From positions 682,001-746,000 of the forward strand of contig NZ_SSND01000001.1 in the NCBI RefSeq assembly GCF_004799285.1: a stretch of 64,000 nt of DNA, written 5' to 3'. The notes beneath the pieces are model-generated. The model did no database searches and was not told where the DNA came from. It worked only from the letters and a program-made list of their open reading frames with translations. This document shows positions 1 to 8,082 of the stretch, one piece after another. The DNA comes from Aliigemmobacter aestuarii (lineage in GTDB: Bacteria; Pseudomonadota; Alphaproteobacteria; Rhodobacterales; Rhodobacteraceae). A program made the translations under genes and the position numbers. Numbering within the stretch: the first letter of the stretch is position 1; the number at the start of each line of letters is the position of its first letter.

Positions 1-1
1 G

Positions 2-352
2 TCGAACGTCATCCTGGCCACGGAATTCGCCCGGCGGTTCGACGGCTTTTCGATCGGGTCGAACGACCTGACGCAGCTCACGCTGGGGGTGGACCGCGAC
101 TCCGCCGAGCTGGCGGGCCTTTTCGACGAACGTGACCCGGCGGTGCGCTGGATGATCGAAACGGTGATCGCCAAGGCCCATGCGGCGGGCGCCAAGGTGG
201 GGCTTTGCGGGCAGGCGCCCAGCAACGATCCGGCCTTCGCCCGCCTTCTGGTCGAGGCGGGGATCGATTCCATCTCGGTCACGCCCGACAGCTTCCTTGC
301 GGTCAAGACGCATGTCGCCGCCGCCGAAAAGGAGCTTTCGACGAAGGGCTGA
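2..352 (+). CDS. ppsA: Phosphoenolpyruvate synthase, C-terminal part (5' end outside window)
   Basis: This is the last ~116 residues of a PEP-utilising enzyme, open at the left edge of the window. The GSNDLTQLTLGVDRD segment and the GLCGQAPS segment near the C-terminus match the TIM-barrel domain of PEP synthase (pyruvate, water dikinase). In that family the cysteine of the second segment acts in pyruvate/PEP conversion. The stop is TGA at 350-352. The next gene is convergent. PEP synthase is preferred over PPDK or EI because of the GVDRDSAEL wording and the short tail, but only the end is visible. Confidence 0.85.
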   Translation, partial: SNVILATEFARRFDGFSIGSNDLTQLTLGVDRDSAELAGLFDERDPAVRWMIETVIAKAHAAGAKVGLCGQAPSNDPAFARLLVEAGIDSISVTPDSFLAVKTHVAAAEKELSTKG

Positions 353-371
353 TCGCGCGGCGCAAGGCCCG

Positions 372-1067
372 TCAGCCGCGTTCCTCGATCTTGACGATGC
401 GCCCGTCCTCCAGCGTCAGGATCCGGTCGGCACGGTCAAGGATGCGGTTGTCGTGGGTGACGAGAAGCGTCGTCGTGCCGCGCGCCTCGCCCATTCGTTT
501 CAGCAGGTCCACGACCTCGGCGGCGCTGTCCTTGTCCAGCGCGGCGGTCGGTTCATCGGCCAGCACCAGCGCGGGGCTTGCGACCAGCGCGCGTGCCACC
601 GCCACGCGCTGTTTCTGCCCGCCCGACAGGTTCGCAGGCAGATAGGTCGTGCGGTCGGACAGGCCGACAAGCCCAAGCGCGTGGATCGCGGCCTGTTGGG
701 CCAATCCGTCGGGCACACCGCCATGCACCTGCACCCCCATCATCACGTTCTGCGCGGCGGTGAGGCTTTCATGCAGGTTATGCGCCTGGAAGATGAACCC
801 CAGACGGCGGCGCAGCGCCACCAGCTCCGCCTCGGCCGCGCCGTTCAGTTCGTGATCCAGCAGGCGCACGGACCCGTCCTGCACCGCACGCAGGCAGCCG
901 ATCAGCGTCAGGACCGTCGTCTTGCCCGATCCCGACGGCCCCATCAGCACCGTGAAACTGCCGCGCTTCAGCGTCAGGTTCACGTCGAACAGGGCCTGCT
1001 TTCTGGCTTCGCCGCTGCCGAACCAATGGTTCAGGCCGCGCGCCTCGACTATGGTATCGCTGTCCAT
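372..1067 (-). CDS. ABC exporter ATP-binding protein, DevA/LolD-like
   Basis: This 231-residue ATPase is the last gene of a three-gene leftward exporter operon. Walker A is GPSGSGKTT at residues 43-51, the signature is LSGGQKQRVAVARAL, and Walker B is LVLADEPTAALD followed by the H-loop TLLVTHD. The ATG at 1067 was chosen because it lies 8 bp after the permease stop and leads directly into the conserved N-terminal ABC fold. The family powers FtsX/MacB-type permeases (lipoprotein release or DevBCA export). With the permease and membrane-fusion protein upstream it should form a DevBCA-type efflux pump. The substrate is unknown. Confidence 0.9.
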   Translation of the reverse strand: MDSDTIVEARGLNHWFGSGEARKQALFDVNLTLKRGSFTVLMGPSGSGKTTVLTLIGCLRAVQDGSVRLLDHELNGAAEAELVALRRRLGFIFQAHNLHESLTAAQNVMMGVQVHGGVPDGLAQQAAIHALGLVGLSDRTTYLPANLSGGQKQRVAVARALVASPALVLADEPTAALDKDSAAEVVDLLKRMGEARGTTTLLVTHDNRILDRADRILTLEDGRIVKIEERG

Positions 1068-1075
1068 GATGCTCC

Positions 1076-2248
1076 TCAGAACAGGTCGGCCGGATCGGCG
1101 GCGGCAAGGCGGCGGGTGGCGATGGCCCCCGAGACCGCCGAAAAGACCACCGTGCCAAGAAAGACGCTGACCGCCATCGACGGTGTCATGGCCAGCGGCA
1201 AGGTCGTGATCGCCCCCATCAGCGTCAGGATCGCTGTGCCCACGATCAGGCCGGGGACAAAGCCCATGATGCCGAGAACCAGCGCCTCTTCGAAGACGAT
1301 CCCCAGAAAGAAGCGCGGGCCGTAACCCATCGCCTTGAAGGTCGCGTATTCGCGAAGGTGGTCGGCCACATCGGTGGAAAGCACCTGATAGACGATCACC
1401 AGCCCGACGAGCACCCCGATCAGCACGCCAAAGCCAAAGATGATGCCGGTCGGGCGCTTCGTCTGCTGATAGCGCAGGTCGTCCTCGGCGGCGGCAGTGT
1501 AGGTCCGGATGCGCAGGGACGGGTCCGAGATCAGCGTTTTCAGCCGCGCGATCACGGCCTCGGGCCGGGCGCCGGGCCGCAGGGTCAGAAGGATGTGGTC
1601 GGGCGCGGCGGAGGCGCGGGCGGGAAAAAGCGACAGGAACGTCTGGTCCGACACCAGCATGTAGCCATCGCCGCCGAACCCGCCGCCACCAGCGAAGGTG
1701 GCATAGGCGGTGACGGTGCGGCCCTGCGTTTCGAAGGCCAGCGGCGACTGCGGGCGGATCGCGGCGGCCTCTTCCTTGCCCAGACCGCGCGCCAGACGGT
1801 CGAGGATGGCCGCGTCCTGCACCTGCAACAGCCCGATATCGCCGGCGATTTCCGCAGACAGAAAGCCCGGTTTCGCGGGATCGACGCCGAAGGTCGTCAG
1901 GCTGATGTCCTTCTCGCCCCGGTCCCAGGGCACATTGGCGATGAAAAGCCCCGTGCCGTCGGCCACGTCCGGATCGGCCATCGCCTGCAACAGCCATTGC
2001 CGCGCGACATTGCCGCCATCGGCCAACGCGTTCGCGTCGCCGGCCGAAATCATCACGTCAGCCTGAAAAAAATCGTAGGGCCGCAGGGTCGCCGCGCCCA
2101 TCGAGTTCATGATGCCCAGTTGCACGAAGACCAGCACATTGGCGAAGGCCACGCCCGCCAGCGCCGCGGCAAAGCGGGTGCGGTTGTGCGACAGTTGCAG
2201 CCAGCCGATCGGCAGCCGCCCGAACAGTGCTTGCAACAGGCGGCTCAC
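1076..2248 (-). CDS. ABC exporter permease, DevC-like (FtsX family)
   Basis: This 390-residue inner-membrane permease has one transmembrane segment near residues 25-45, a large extracytoplasmic domain of roughly 200 residues, and three C-terminal membrane segments. That is the MacB/FtsX topology. The opening PIGWLQLSHNRTRFAAALAG is typical of DevC proteins, whose mechanism is mechanotransmission from the ATPase to periplasmic partners. Its ATG overlaps the end of the membrane-fusion gene by 4 bp, which suggests translational coupling. With the neighbouring HlyD and ATPase genes it makes a complete exporter lacking only an outer-membrane channel, which may be TolC encoded elsewhere. Confidence 0.88.
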   Translation of the reverse strand: MSRLLQALFGRLPIGWLQLSHNRTRFAAALAGVAFANVLVFVQLGIMNSMGAATLRPYDFFQADVMISAGDANALADGGNVARQWLLQAMADPDVADGTGLFIANVPWDRGEKDISLTTFGVDPAKPGFLSAEIAGDIGLLQVQDAAILDRLARGLGKEEAAAIRPQSPLAFETQGRTVTAYATFAGGGGFGGDGYMLVSDQTFLSLFPARASAAPDHILLTLRPGARPEAVIARLKTLISDPSLRIRTYTAAAEDDLRYQQTKRPTGIIFGFGVLIGVLVGLVIVYQVLSTDVADHLREYATFKAMGYGPRFFLGIVFEEALVLGIMGFVPGLIVGTAILTLMGAITTLPLAMTPSMAVSVFLGTVVFSAVSGAIATRRLAAADPADLF

Positions 2249-3459
2249 GGCGTGCCCCGCGCCGTGGTGTCGATCCGTGCGATGACCTCGAGATTGGTGA
2301 AGCGCGCCGCAAGCCCCGACGAGGCCGCATCAAGCGCGACCAGAACCCGGATGACGCGGGCGTCCTTGTTTTCGGCGGCGTCGTCGGAAATCAACCCCTG
2401 CCGCCCCACGGTCAGGCCAAGGCTTTCCACCCTGCCCTGCAGCGTGGTCCCAAGCGCGGCGGCGACCAGTTCGACGGCCTGGCCCTCGCGCACGGAACCG
2501 ATCCGGTCCTGCCAGACTTCGACCTCGGCCATCATCTGGCCGGTGTCGCCCATATCCATGATGCCCTGCGCGGGCGGGCGCTGGCCGGGTGTCGCATGGA
2601 TGTCAAGGACCGTGCCCGCGATCGGGGCCACGACCTCGGCCCGGGCCATGTCCAGCCGCGCGCGCTCCAGATCGGCGCGGGCGGCCTCGACATTGCGGGT
2701 CGCCACGATCACGTCGGGCTGATCGTCCAGCGCGACCGCCGAAAACCGTTTCAGCGTCGCCTCGGCCCGCGCCACGGCCAGTTTCGCGCCCTCGGCCGCG
2801 GTGCGGACGGAATCGAGCGTGGCCTCGGTCGCCACAGCGCGGGAAAAAAGTTCTTCCGTCCGGGCCAGCGTCGCCCCCGCCTCGGACGCGTTCGCCACGG
2901 CCTGATCAAGCGCCGCCTGCGCCTCGTCCCGGCTGGCCTGAACGGCGGCGCGGGTCTGCATCAGCGTGGCCTCGCGCACGGCGAGGTTCGCCTCGGCCAT
3001 CAAAACCGCGCCTTCCAGCGCCGTGGCATTGTCAAGCCGCGCCAGAACCGCGCCCTTTTCCACCCTGTCCCCGACCGAGACAAGGATTTCGGCCACCCGC
3101 GCATCCCCCGCGCCATAGGGCGCCGCCACGACCGAGACATCGCCGCGCGGCATCACGCGGGCCAAGCCGACGACATCGGTGGGCAGCATGGTTTCGGCCA
3201 TCTTCGGCGGCAGGTCGATTTCGGGCGGGAGCGCAATGGGCGCATCCGACCCGGCACCGGGTTGCAGGCCGGTCAGGGCATAGAACTTCTGCAAACCCGG
3301 CGGCTGGAAATAAAGGCCGAGCACCGCGCCCGTGAACATGAAGACCGGGATCAGCAGAACCAGCAGATAGCGCTTGCGGAACCAGCGGCGCTGCGCGGAT
3401 TTCGGGCCGGTATCCAGCGGCAGGTCAAGCGGCAGGTCTGTCTTGGCAGGGTCGGTCAT
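2245..3459 (-). CDS. Membrane-fusion (HlyD/DevB-like) periplasmic adaptor
   Basis: The 404-residue protein has a short cytoplasmic tail, one membrane anchor (about residues 28-50, rich in L/V/I/F), a biotinyl-lipoyl-like segment and a long alpha-helical hairpin rich in Ala/Glu/Arg (about residues 150-260), then a beta-barrel region. This is the standard RND/ABC adaptor layout bridging an inner-membrane exporter to an outer-membrane channel. The ATG at 3459 was chosen because the reading frame further upstream is low-complexity and precedes no recognisable domain. As first gene of the devBCA-like operon it follows a 580-bp region with two palindromes that are likely operators. Confidence 0.87.
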   Translation of the reverse strand: MTDPAKTDLPLDLPLDTGPKSAQRRWFRKRYLLVLLIPVFMFTGAVLGLYFQPPGLQKFYALTGLQPGAGSDAPIALPPEIDLPPKMAETMLPTDVVGLARVMPRGDVSVVAAPYGAGDARVAEILVSVGDRVEKGAVLARLDNATALEGAVLMAEANLAVREATLMQTRAAVQASRDEAQAALDQAVANASEAGATLARTEELFSRAVATEATLDSVRTAAEGAKLAVARAEATLKRFSAVALDDQPDVIVATRNVEAARADLERARLDMARAEVVAPIAGTVLDIHATPGQRPPAQGIMDMGDTGQMMAEVEVWQDRIGSVREGQAVELVAAALGTTLQGRVESLGLTVGRQGLISDDAAENKDARVIRVLVALDAASSGLAARFTNLEVIARIDTTARGTP

Positions 3460-3673
3460 CAGTGTCTTTCGCTTCTTCTTTCGCCGCTCTTGCGCGGCCG
3501 CTTTGGTCGGGTCATCGCCCGCGCTTTTCACGGCCCGCACATGGTTGTGCGGACACGCATCCTGAACGCCGCAGCGCCGTGGTTCCGTCGGCACGGTCCC
3601 GATCCGGCCCAGGGCGCCCATTGCGGCGCAGGCGACCGGCTCCGTGAAAACGATACCCCCGCCCGCGCGACAA

Positions 3674-3695
3674 CATATGCAAAATAGCGCATATG
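3674..3695. promoter_or_regulatory. Inverted repeat CATATGC-N8-GCATATG, candidate operator of the exporter operon
   Basis: There is a perfect 7-bp inverted repeat with an 8-bp AT-rich spacer, set in otherwise very GC-rich DNA about 215 bp upstream of the adaptor start. A dyad of this size is typical of a dimeric ArsR-, MarR- or TetR-type repressor site. No regulator gene is adjacent, so the cognate factor is unknown. Confidence 0.45.
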
Positions 3696-3708
3696 ATGGG
3701 CGTGGGCT

Positions 3709-3722
3709 TTGACATCTGTCAA
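3709..3722. promoter_or_regulatory. Palindrome TTGACA-TC-TGTCAA, possible -35 element/operator
   Basis: A perfect 6-bp dyad with a 2-bp centre lies 13 bp from the CATATGC dyad. Each arm is a consensus sigma-70 -35 hexamer, one on each strand. The leftward copy (reading 3722 to 3717) points to the exporter operon, with an imperfect -10-like CATCAT 18 bp on. The rightward copy has no clear -10. It could be a promoter element, a second operator, or both. Confidence 0.35.
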
Positions 3723-4045
3723 GTCCAGGCGCCGACCGGGCGCGCTGCGACCCTGTCAGAGCCCGTCTGGCACTCGGGGCCTGCGCCAGCAACGCGACGC
3801 AGGGTCACGCCCCTGCAGATCCACAACGCCCGGTCCCGCAGATCACGGACCGGACAGGACCATGGTTCCGTGCCCCGCCCCTGCTTGAGATATCCCGGCG
3901 CGCGGATATGCTGCCCCGATGATCCACCGATCGCCCAAACCCTGCCCCGGCTCGCCCGGTCGCGCTGCGAAAGCCCGGTCGCGTCCGGCCATGCCGCCGT
4001 TCCGGGATGCCCCGGACCGCCACCGGCCAGGGGTCGCGTGACCGG

Positions 4046-4477
4046 ATGCTGGCGCTGTCCGGCCTGTTCGCGGCGGCCTTTCTTGCCGCCACGCTGATCC
4101 CCGCGCAGTCCGAGGCGGTTCTGGTCGCGTTGATCGTTGCGGGCGGGCACCCTCTGTGGCTGCTGCTGACCGTCGCGACGGTGGGCAATGTGCTGGGTTC
4201 GGTCGTCAACTGGGTGATCGGACGCTTCATGATGCGCTTTGCCGGGCATCCCCGCTTTCCCTTTTCCGAAACGCAGGTCGCGCGGGCGCAGGGCTGGTAT
4301 GGCCGCTGGGGATGGATCAGCCTGTTCGGCGCGTGGCTGCCGGTCGTGGGTGACCCGCTGACGCTGGCCGCCGGCCTGATGCGCGAGCCGCTCTGGCGGT
4401 TCCTGATCGTCGTCACGCTGGCGAAGTTCGGGCGATATGCGGCCCTTGCCGCCATCACGCTTGGCGCTGCGGGCTGA
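4046..4477 (+). CDS. YqaA-family (SNARE-associated/DedA-superfamily) inner-membrane protein
   Basis: A protein of 143 residues with about four hydrophobic segments. The opening LSGLFAAAFLAATLIPAQSE and the later WLPVVGDPLTLAAG and LAKFGRYAALA stretches match E. coli YqaA in order and spacing, and the length is the family norm. YqaA belongs to the DedA/VTT superfamily of membrane proteins linked to lipid transport or envelope homeostasis, but its own role is not established. The ATG at 4046 was chosen because homology starts there. It ends 30 bp before a convergent gene. Confidence 0.82.
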   Translation: MLALSGLFAAAFLAATLIPAQSEAVLVALIVAGGHPLWLLLTVATVGNVLGSVVNWVIGRFMMRFAGHPRFPFSETQVARAQGWYGRWGWISLFGAWLPVVGDPLTLAAGLMREPLWRFLIVVTLAKFGRYAALAAITLGAAG

Positions 4478-4507
4478 CGCTCGGCCGCCGGTCGGGCCGC
4501 CCCCCTA

Positions 4508-5335
4508 TCACGGTAGCGACAGGCCCGGCTCGGCGCAGCGATAGGGCCGCCCGTCCGGCAGGACGCAGAGCCGCTGAAAGAAATCGCCGGACAGTCGGGC
4601 TGACCCCCGCAACAGATGCCCGCGGTCCTCGCGGTCAAGATAGTCGCTGCAACTCGACAGGTAGTAGAGTTCGCGCCGTTCCTGCCCGGCATACCACTGC
4701 GCAAAGGCCAGAGCCGCAGCCGCGGGAAGGTCCGCCCCCGCCTCTGCCGCGGCCGCGAACTGCGCGGCGATGTCGGCCTGTTGCGGCCAGGCGGCCAGCG
4801 CCTCCCATGCGGTTGCATCGCCTTTGGCACGCAGTTGCCATGCCAGAAGCAGGCTGACCGCGCTGGCATCGGCTTCAAGCGCATAGGTCGCGCGGGAATT
4901 GTCGAGAGGTGTAAGATCGTTGGCCGGACAGAAGCCGCGCAGAAGTTGATCGAGATGGCGCAACTCGTGCAGCAGGATGCCCCGCCGCAGCGAAACCGGA
5001 ACGCGCAGGTCGATCACGATCCGCGGCCCTTCGACATCCAGATACCCCCTGGCCCCGAACAGCCTTGTCGAAAGGCACAGGTCCGGCGCGACGGTTCTTA
5101 GCGCCTTTTCCATCGAAGGGGCCGCGGCCAGAACCGGTTCGACCCAGAGCGCCAGCGCGGCAAGTTCGGGGATGGCGGCCTGTTGCGCGGCTGCGGCGTC
5201 CCAGGGGGCTGGCAGGCAGGCGTCGCCGGCTTCTGCCTCGACCGAAAAAAGCGACAGGCATGCGACGGCAAGGGCCGCGCGGCTAAGGGCCGACACCGAC
5301 GCCAGAAAACGGAACGGCGATCCGTTGGCGGTCAT
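4508..5335 (-). CDS. Putative secreted metallopeptidase (DUF6782-like) with HELRH motif
   Basis: The 275-residue protein has a likely signal peptide (about residues 1-37, hydrophobic core ending in a VEAEA-GDA cleavage region). LLHELRHLDQLL places an HExxH-type zinc-protease motif at H123-H127, followed by an aspartate/alanine-rich helix with LEADA that could give a third ligand. Cysteines are scattered as in a periplasmic protein. I recognise it as a small conserved putative metallopeptidase of Rhodobacterales without a known substrate. It stands alone between a convergent YqaA gene and the DUF411 gene. Confidence 0.7.
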   Translation of the reverse strand: MTANGSPFRFLASVSALSRAALAVACLSLFSVEAEAGDACLPAPWDAAAAQQAAIPELAALALWVEPVLAAAPSMEKALRTVAPDLCLSTRLFGARGYLDVEGPRIVIDLRVPVSLRRGILLHELRHLDQLLRGFCPANDLTPLDNSRATYALEADASAVSLLLAWQLRAKGDATAWEALAAWPQQADIAAQFAAAAEAGADLPAAAALAFAQWYAGQERRELYYLSSCSDYLDREDRGHLLRGSARLSGDFFQRLCVLPDGRPYRCAEPGLSLP

Positions 5336-5445
5336 GGCGTTCCTCCGACTAGCATCCCAACATGCCCGAGCCATCCGGCGGGGGCAAGCACCGGGACCGG
5401 ACAGGCCTTGGCGCATCCCGAGGCCGGGACAGCAGTTTCGGAAGT

Positions 5446-5490
5446 CAGGGTTCCGGCACTGGGGGTTCCGGCACTGGGGGTTCCGTTACT
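5446..5490. repeat. Three-copy 15-bp tandem repeat
   Basis: The unit GGGGGTTCCGGCACT recurs with exact 15-bp period; the first copy begins TCAGG and the third has GTT for GGC. It sits in the gap between the metallopeptidase and DUF411 genes and ends just before the DUF411 stop. No function is evident; slippage expansion is likely. Confidence 0.7.
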
Positions 5491-5519
5491 GGGGGGGCCG
5501 GAAAGCGGCGCGCGGATCG

Positions 5520-5999
5520 TCAGGCGGCCTTGTAGCTGGCAAAGACCCGGGTCCGGCCATCGCGCAGGATCAGGTGAACGTCATAGGCGTCGCGTTCATC
5601 CTCCGGTCCCATGCCGGGTGCGCCATAGGGCATGCCGGGCACCGCAAGGCCGACGGCGTCGGGGCGTTCCTCCAGAAGGCGGCGGATGTCCGCAACCGGA
5701 ACATGGCCTTCGATCACATAGCCCTCGATCCGGGCGGTATGGCAGGAGGCCATCGACGGGGGGATGCCGTTTTCCCGCTTGAAGGCCTGCAGCGCATCTG
5801 CACCGAGGTGTTCGGTCGTCACGCCAAACCCCTCTTGCGCAAGGATGTCGATCCATGCGCCGCAGCAGCCGCAATCGGGGTCCTTCACGACATGGATCGC
5901 GGGGGCGGCGGCACGGGCAAGGGCCGGGGCAGCTCCGGCCAGGATCACGGCGGCTCCACCGACAAGAAGGTGGCGACGGGATACGAGGGGATGGTTCAT
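5520..5999 (-). CDS. DUF411 periplasmic metal-binding protein
   Basis: This 159-residue exported protein has an N-terminus (residues 1-30) with a twin-arginine-like SRRHLLVGGAAVILAG signal. The mature part starts with a thioredoxin-like strand and VKDPDCGCCGAW, giving a cysteine cluster at C43, C45 and C46, then conserved CHTARIEGYVIEGHVP and a LAVPGMPYGAPGM stretch typical of DUF411. DUF411 proteins are small, often copper-linked periplasmic metal binders. It lies downstream of the P1B ATPase in the same orientation, so it probably buffers or delivers the metal that pump moves. The metal specificity is inferred, not shown. Confidence 0.88.
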   Translation of the reverse strand: MNHPLVSRRHLLVGGAAVILAGAAPALARAAAPAIHVVKDPDCGCCGAWIDILAQEGFGVTTEHLGADALQAFKRENGIPPSMASCHTARIEGYVIEGHVPVADIRRLLEERPDAVGLAVPGMPYGAPGMGPEDERDAYDVHLILRDGRTRVFASYKAA

Positions 6000-6150
6000 G
6001 ATGGTCTCCTTCGCGGTGCCGGTTCGGGCAAGGCGTTCATAGCAGGGAACCACCAAAGCCGACCGGACAAAAGTCAAGCCCGCGTGAAGAGTGCATGATC
6101 GGGCGGGCCGGATCGGGTGGGCCGTTCGCCTCAGGCAGCGCCCGCCCCCG

Positions 6151-8079
6151 TCAGCCCGACAGGCCCGGTGCGCGGGGTTCCGGGCGCGTCATTCCCTCGG
6201 GCGCGATGCGCAGGGCACGCAGCGCGTTCAGGATCACGGCAACGTCTATCGCCTCCTGGATCAGCGCCCCCTGGACGGGGTTGAGATGGCCAAGCGCCGC
6301 CGCGATCATCCCCAGAACCGAAAGGCCGATGCCCACAACCACGCTTTCCAGTGCGATCCGCCGCGACCGGCGCGCGACCTCGACACCCGGCGCGATCCGG
6401 TCGACCCGGTCGACAAGAAGCACCACGTCAGCCGCCTCGGCGCTGGCCGCGGCACCGCGCGCGCCCATGGCAACGCCGACATCCGCCGCCGCGAGTGCCG
6501 GGGCATCGTTGACGCCGTCGCCCACCATCATGACGGGGCCGTTCTTGCGTTCGCTCAGGACCAGCAGGACCTTCTCGTCCGGCGTCAGCCCCGCCCTTAT
6601 GCCATCAAGGCGCAGGCCACGGACGACGCGGCGGGCGACCTCGGGCCGGTCGCCGGTGGCCAGCAGGATGCGGCCGATCCCTTGCCGCCGCAGGTGATCC
6701 AGCATGTCGCCCGCCCCTTCGCGCAGGGGGTCGGACATCACCAGATGACCGGCGAGGCGGCCGTCCACGGCCACGGCCACCATGACCGATCCCGCCGCCA
6801 GTTCCGGATGATCGCCCGGACCGCGGCCGACGCGCTGCGCGACGAACCGGTCGCCGCCCAGGATCACCTGCCGCCCGTCGATGAAGCCGATGACGCCCTC
6901 GCCGGGGATTTCGGCGACGCCCACGGGGATCGGCAGGGTCAGGCCACGGTCTTTCGCGGCGGCAACGATGGCCTGCGCGACAGGATGCTTCGAGGCCTGA
7001 TCCAGCGCCGCGGCAAAGCGAAGGATGTCTTCCGGCGCCATCCGATCTTGTCCCACGCCCGCGCCGTCGCCCGAACCGGCGCCTGCTCTGGCGCCCGCAC
7101 TGTCGATCGACACGATCTGCGGCCGCCCGTCGGTCAGGGTGCCCGTCTTGTCGAGGATCAGGGTGCGGATGCGGGCCATCGCCTCCAGAGGCCGCGCGCC
7201 CTTCACCAGCACCCCGAAATGCGCCGCGCGCGACAGCCCCGCGACCAGCGCGACCGGCACGGCGAGGATCAGCGGGCAAGGCGTGGCCACCACCAGCACC
7301 GCCACCGCACGGATCGGATCGCCCGTGAACCACCATGCGGCAAAAGCCAGCGCGACGGTGACGGCGAGAAACCCCAGCGACCAGCGGTCGGCCAGACGCG
7401 CCATCGGCGCCTTCGATGCCTGCGCCTCCTCCACCAGCCGCACGATCCCGGCGTAGGTGCTGTCCTTCGCCTCATGCGTGGCCTCAAGGTCGAAGGCCTC
7501 GCCCGCGTTCGTCGAACCGCTCATCGCACCGGCGCCGCGTTCCAACCGCACGGGCAGGGATTCCCCGGTCAGCGCCGATGTGTCAAGGAAGGCCGTCTGC
7601 GACAGGATCAGCCCATCGACCGGCACGACATCCCCCTGCCGGATCAGCAGACGGTCACCGGGGGCAAGGTCATCCAGCGACACCTCTTCCAGCCCGCCGT
7701 TGCGGTGGCGGGTGGCGGTGCGCGGCACGCGGGACAAGAGATCGCGCATCTCGCGGCGGGCGCGGCCTTCGGCATAGGCTTCCAGAAAGGTGCCACCCGA
7801 ATACATCACGGCCACCACCGCCGCGGCCAGCGTCTCGCCGAAGGTCAGCGCCGCCGACATCGACAGCGCGGCCACGATATCAAGGCCTACCTCGCCCCGC
7901 GCAACGCTGCGCAGGATCTCTGCGACGAGGGCCGCCAGAACGGGGACGACGCCCGCGAACCAGACCGTCTGCGCAACCGCGCCCCGCCCGCTGAGACTGA
8001 GCGCCAACCCGCCCGCAAGACCGGCAAGCGCGATGGCAAGAAGCAGTGTCTTGAAACGGTCCGTCGCTGCGGTGTCCAA
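6151..8079 (-). CDS. P1B-type heavy-metal-translocating ATPase with TPC motif and no N-terminal metal-binding domain
   Basis: A 642-residue metal pump. It starts directly with membrane helices and has no CxxC HMA domain. Signatures are the actuator SALTGESLPV, the membrane motif ATPCPLIL with C268, phosphorylation site DKTGTLT with D310, nucleotide-domain SKHPVA (usually SEHP), and the hinge GDGVNDAPALAAADVGVAMG. The last helix region has QEAIDVAVILNALRALR. TPCPL instead of CPC argues against a standard copper or ZntA-type pump, so the metal is open. It lies 3 bp downstream of apbE, within the flavin/PepSY operon and before DUF411, which suggests a joint metal role. Residues 324-346 form an Ala/Gly-rich insertion after the phosphorylation site. 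Confidence 0.93.
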   Translation of the reverse strand: MDTAATDRFKTLLLAIALAGLAGGLALSLSGRGAVAQTVWFAGVVPVLAALVAEILRSVARGEVGLDIVAALSMSAALTFGETLAAAVVAVMYSGGTFLEAYAEGRARREMRDLLSRVPRTATRHRNGGLEEVSLDDLAPGDRLLIRQGDVVPVDGLILSQTAFLDTSALTGESLPVRLERGAGAMSGSTNAGEAFDLEATHEAKDSTYAGIVRLVEEAQASKAPMARLADRWSLGFLAVTVALAFAAWWFTGDPIRAVAVLVVATPCPLILAVPVALVAGLSRAAHFGVLVKGARPLEAMARIRTLILDKTGTLTDGRPQIVSIDSAGARAGAGSGDGAGVGQDRMAPEDILRFAAALDQASKHPVAQAIVAAAKDRGLTLPIPVGVAEIPGEGVIGFIDGRQVILGGDRFVAQRVGRGPGDHPELAAGSVMVAVAVDGRLAGHLVMSDPLREGAGDMLDHLRRQGIGRILLATGDRPEVARRVVRGLRLDGIRAGLTPDEKVLLVLSERKNGPVMMVGDGVNDAPALAAADVGVAMGARGAAASAEAADVVLLVDRVDRIAPGVEVARRSRRIALESVVVGIGLSVLGMIAAALGHLNPVQGALIQEAIDVAVILNALRALRIAPEGMTRPEPRAPGLSG

Positions 8080-8082
8080 GGT

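Larger units (their letters stand above)
3460..4045. other. Intergenic region between divergent exporter operon and yqaA-like gene
   Basis: About 590 bases without a convincing gene. Several short frames are open but have no domain-like composition. The interesting content lies in 3674-3722, where two inverted repeats are found (listed separately). The rest is GC-rich with no obvious terminator. It presumably holds the promoter of the leftward exporter operon and perhaps that of the rightward YqaA gene. Confidence 0.6.

Noticed and set aside
180-1325. Long rightward open frames across the exporter ATPase and permease genes
   Set aside because: They are antisense shadows in high-GC DNA; the leftward frames carry Walker motifs and membrane helices.
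3512-3792. Upstream extension of the HlyD-like adaptor and two small leftward frames
   Set aside because: No signal or domain in the extension, and the ATG at 3459 precedes the membrane anchor directly.
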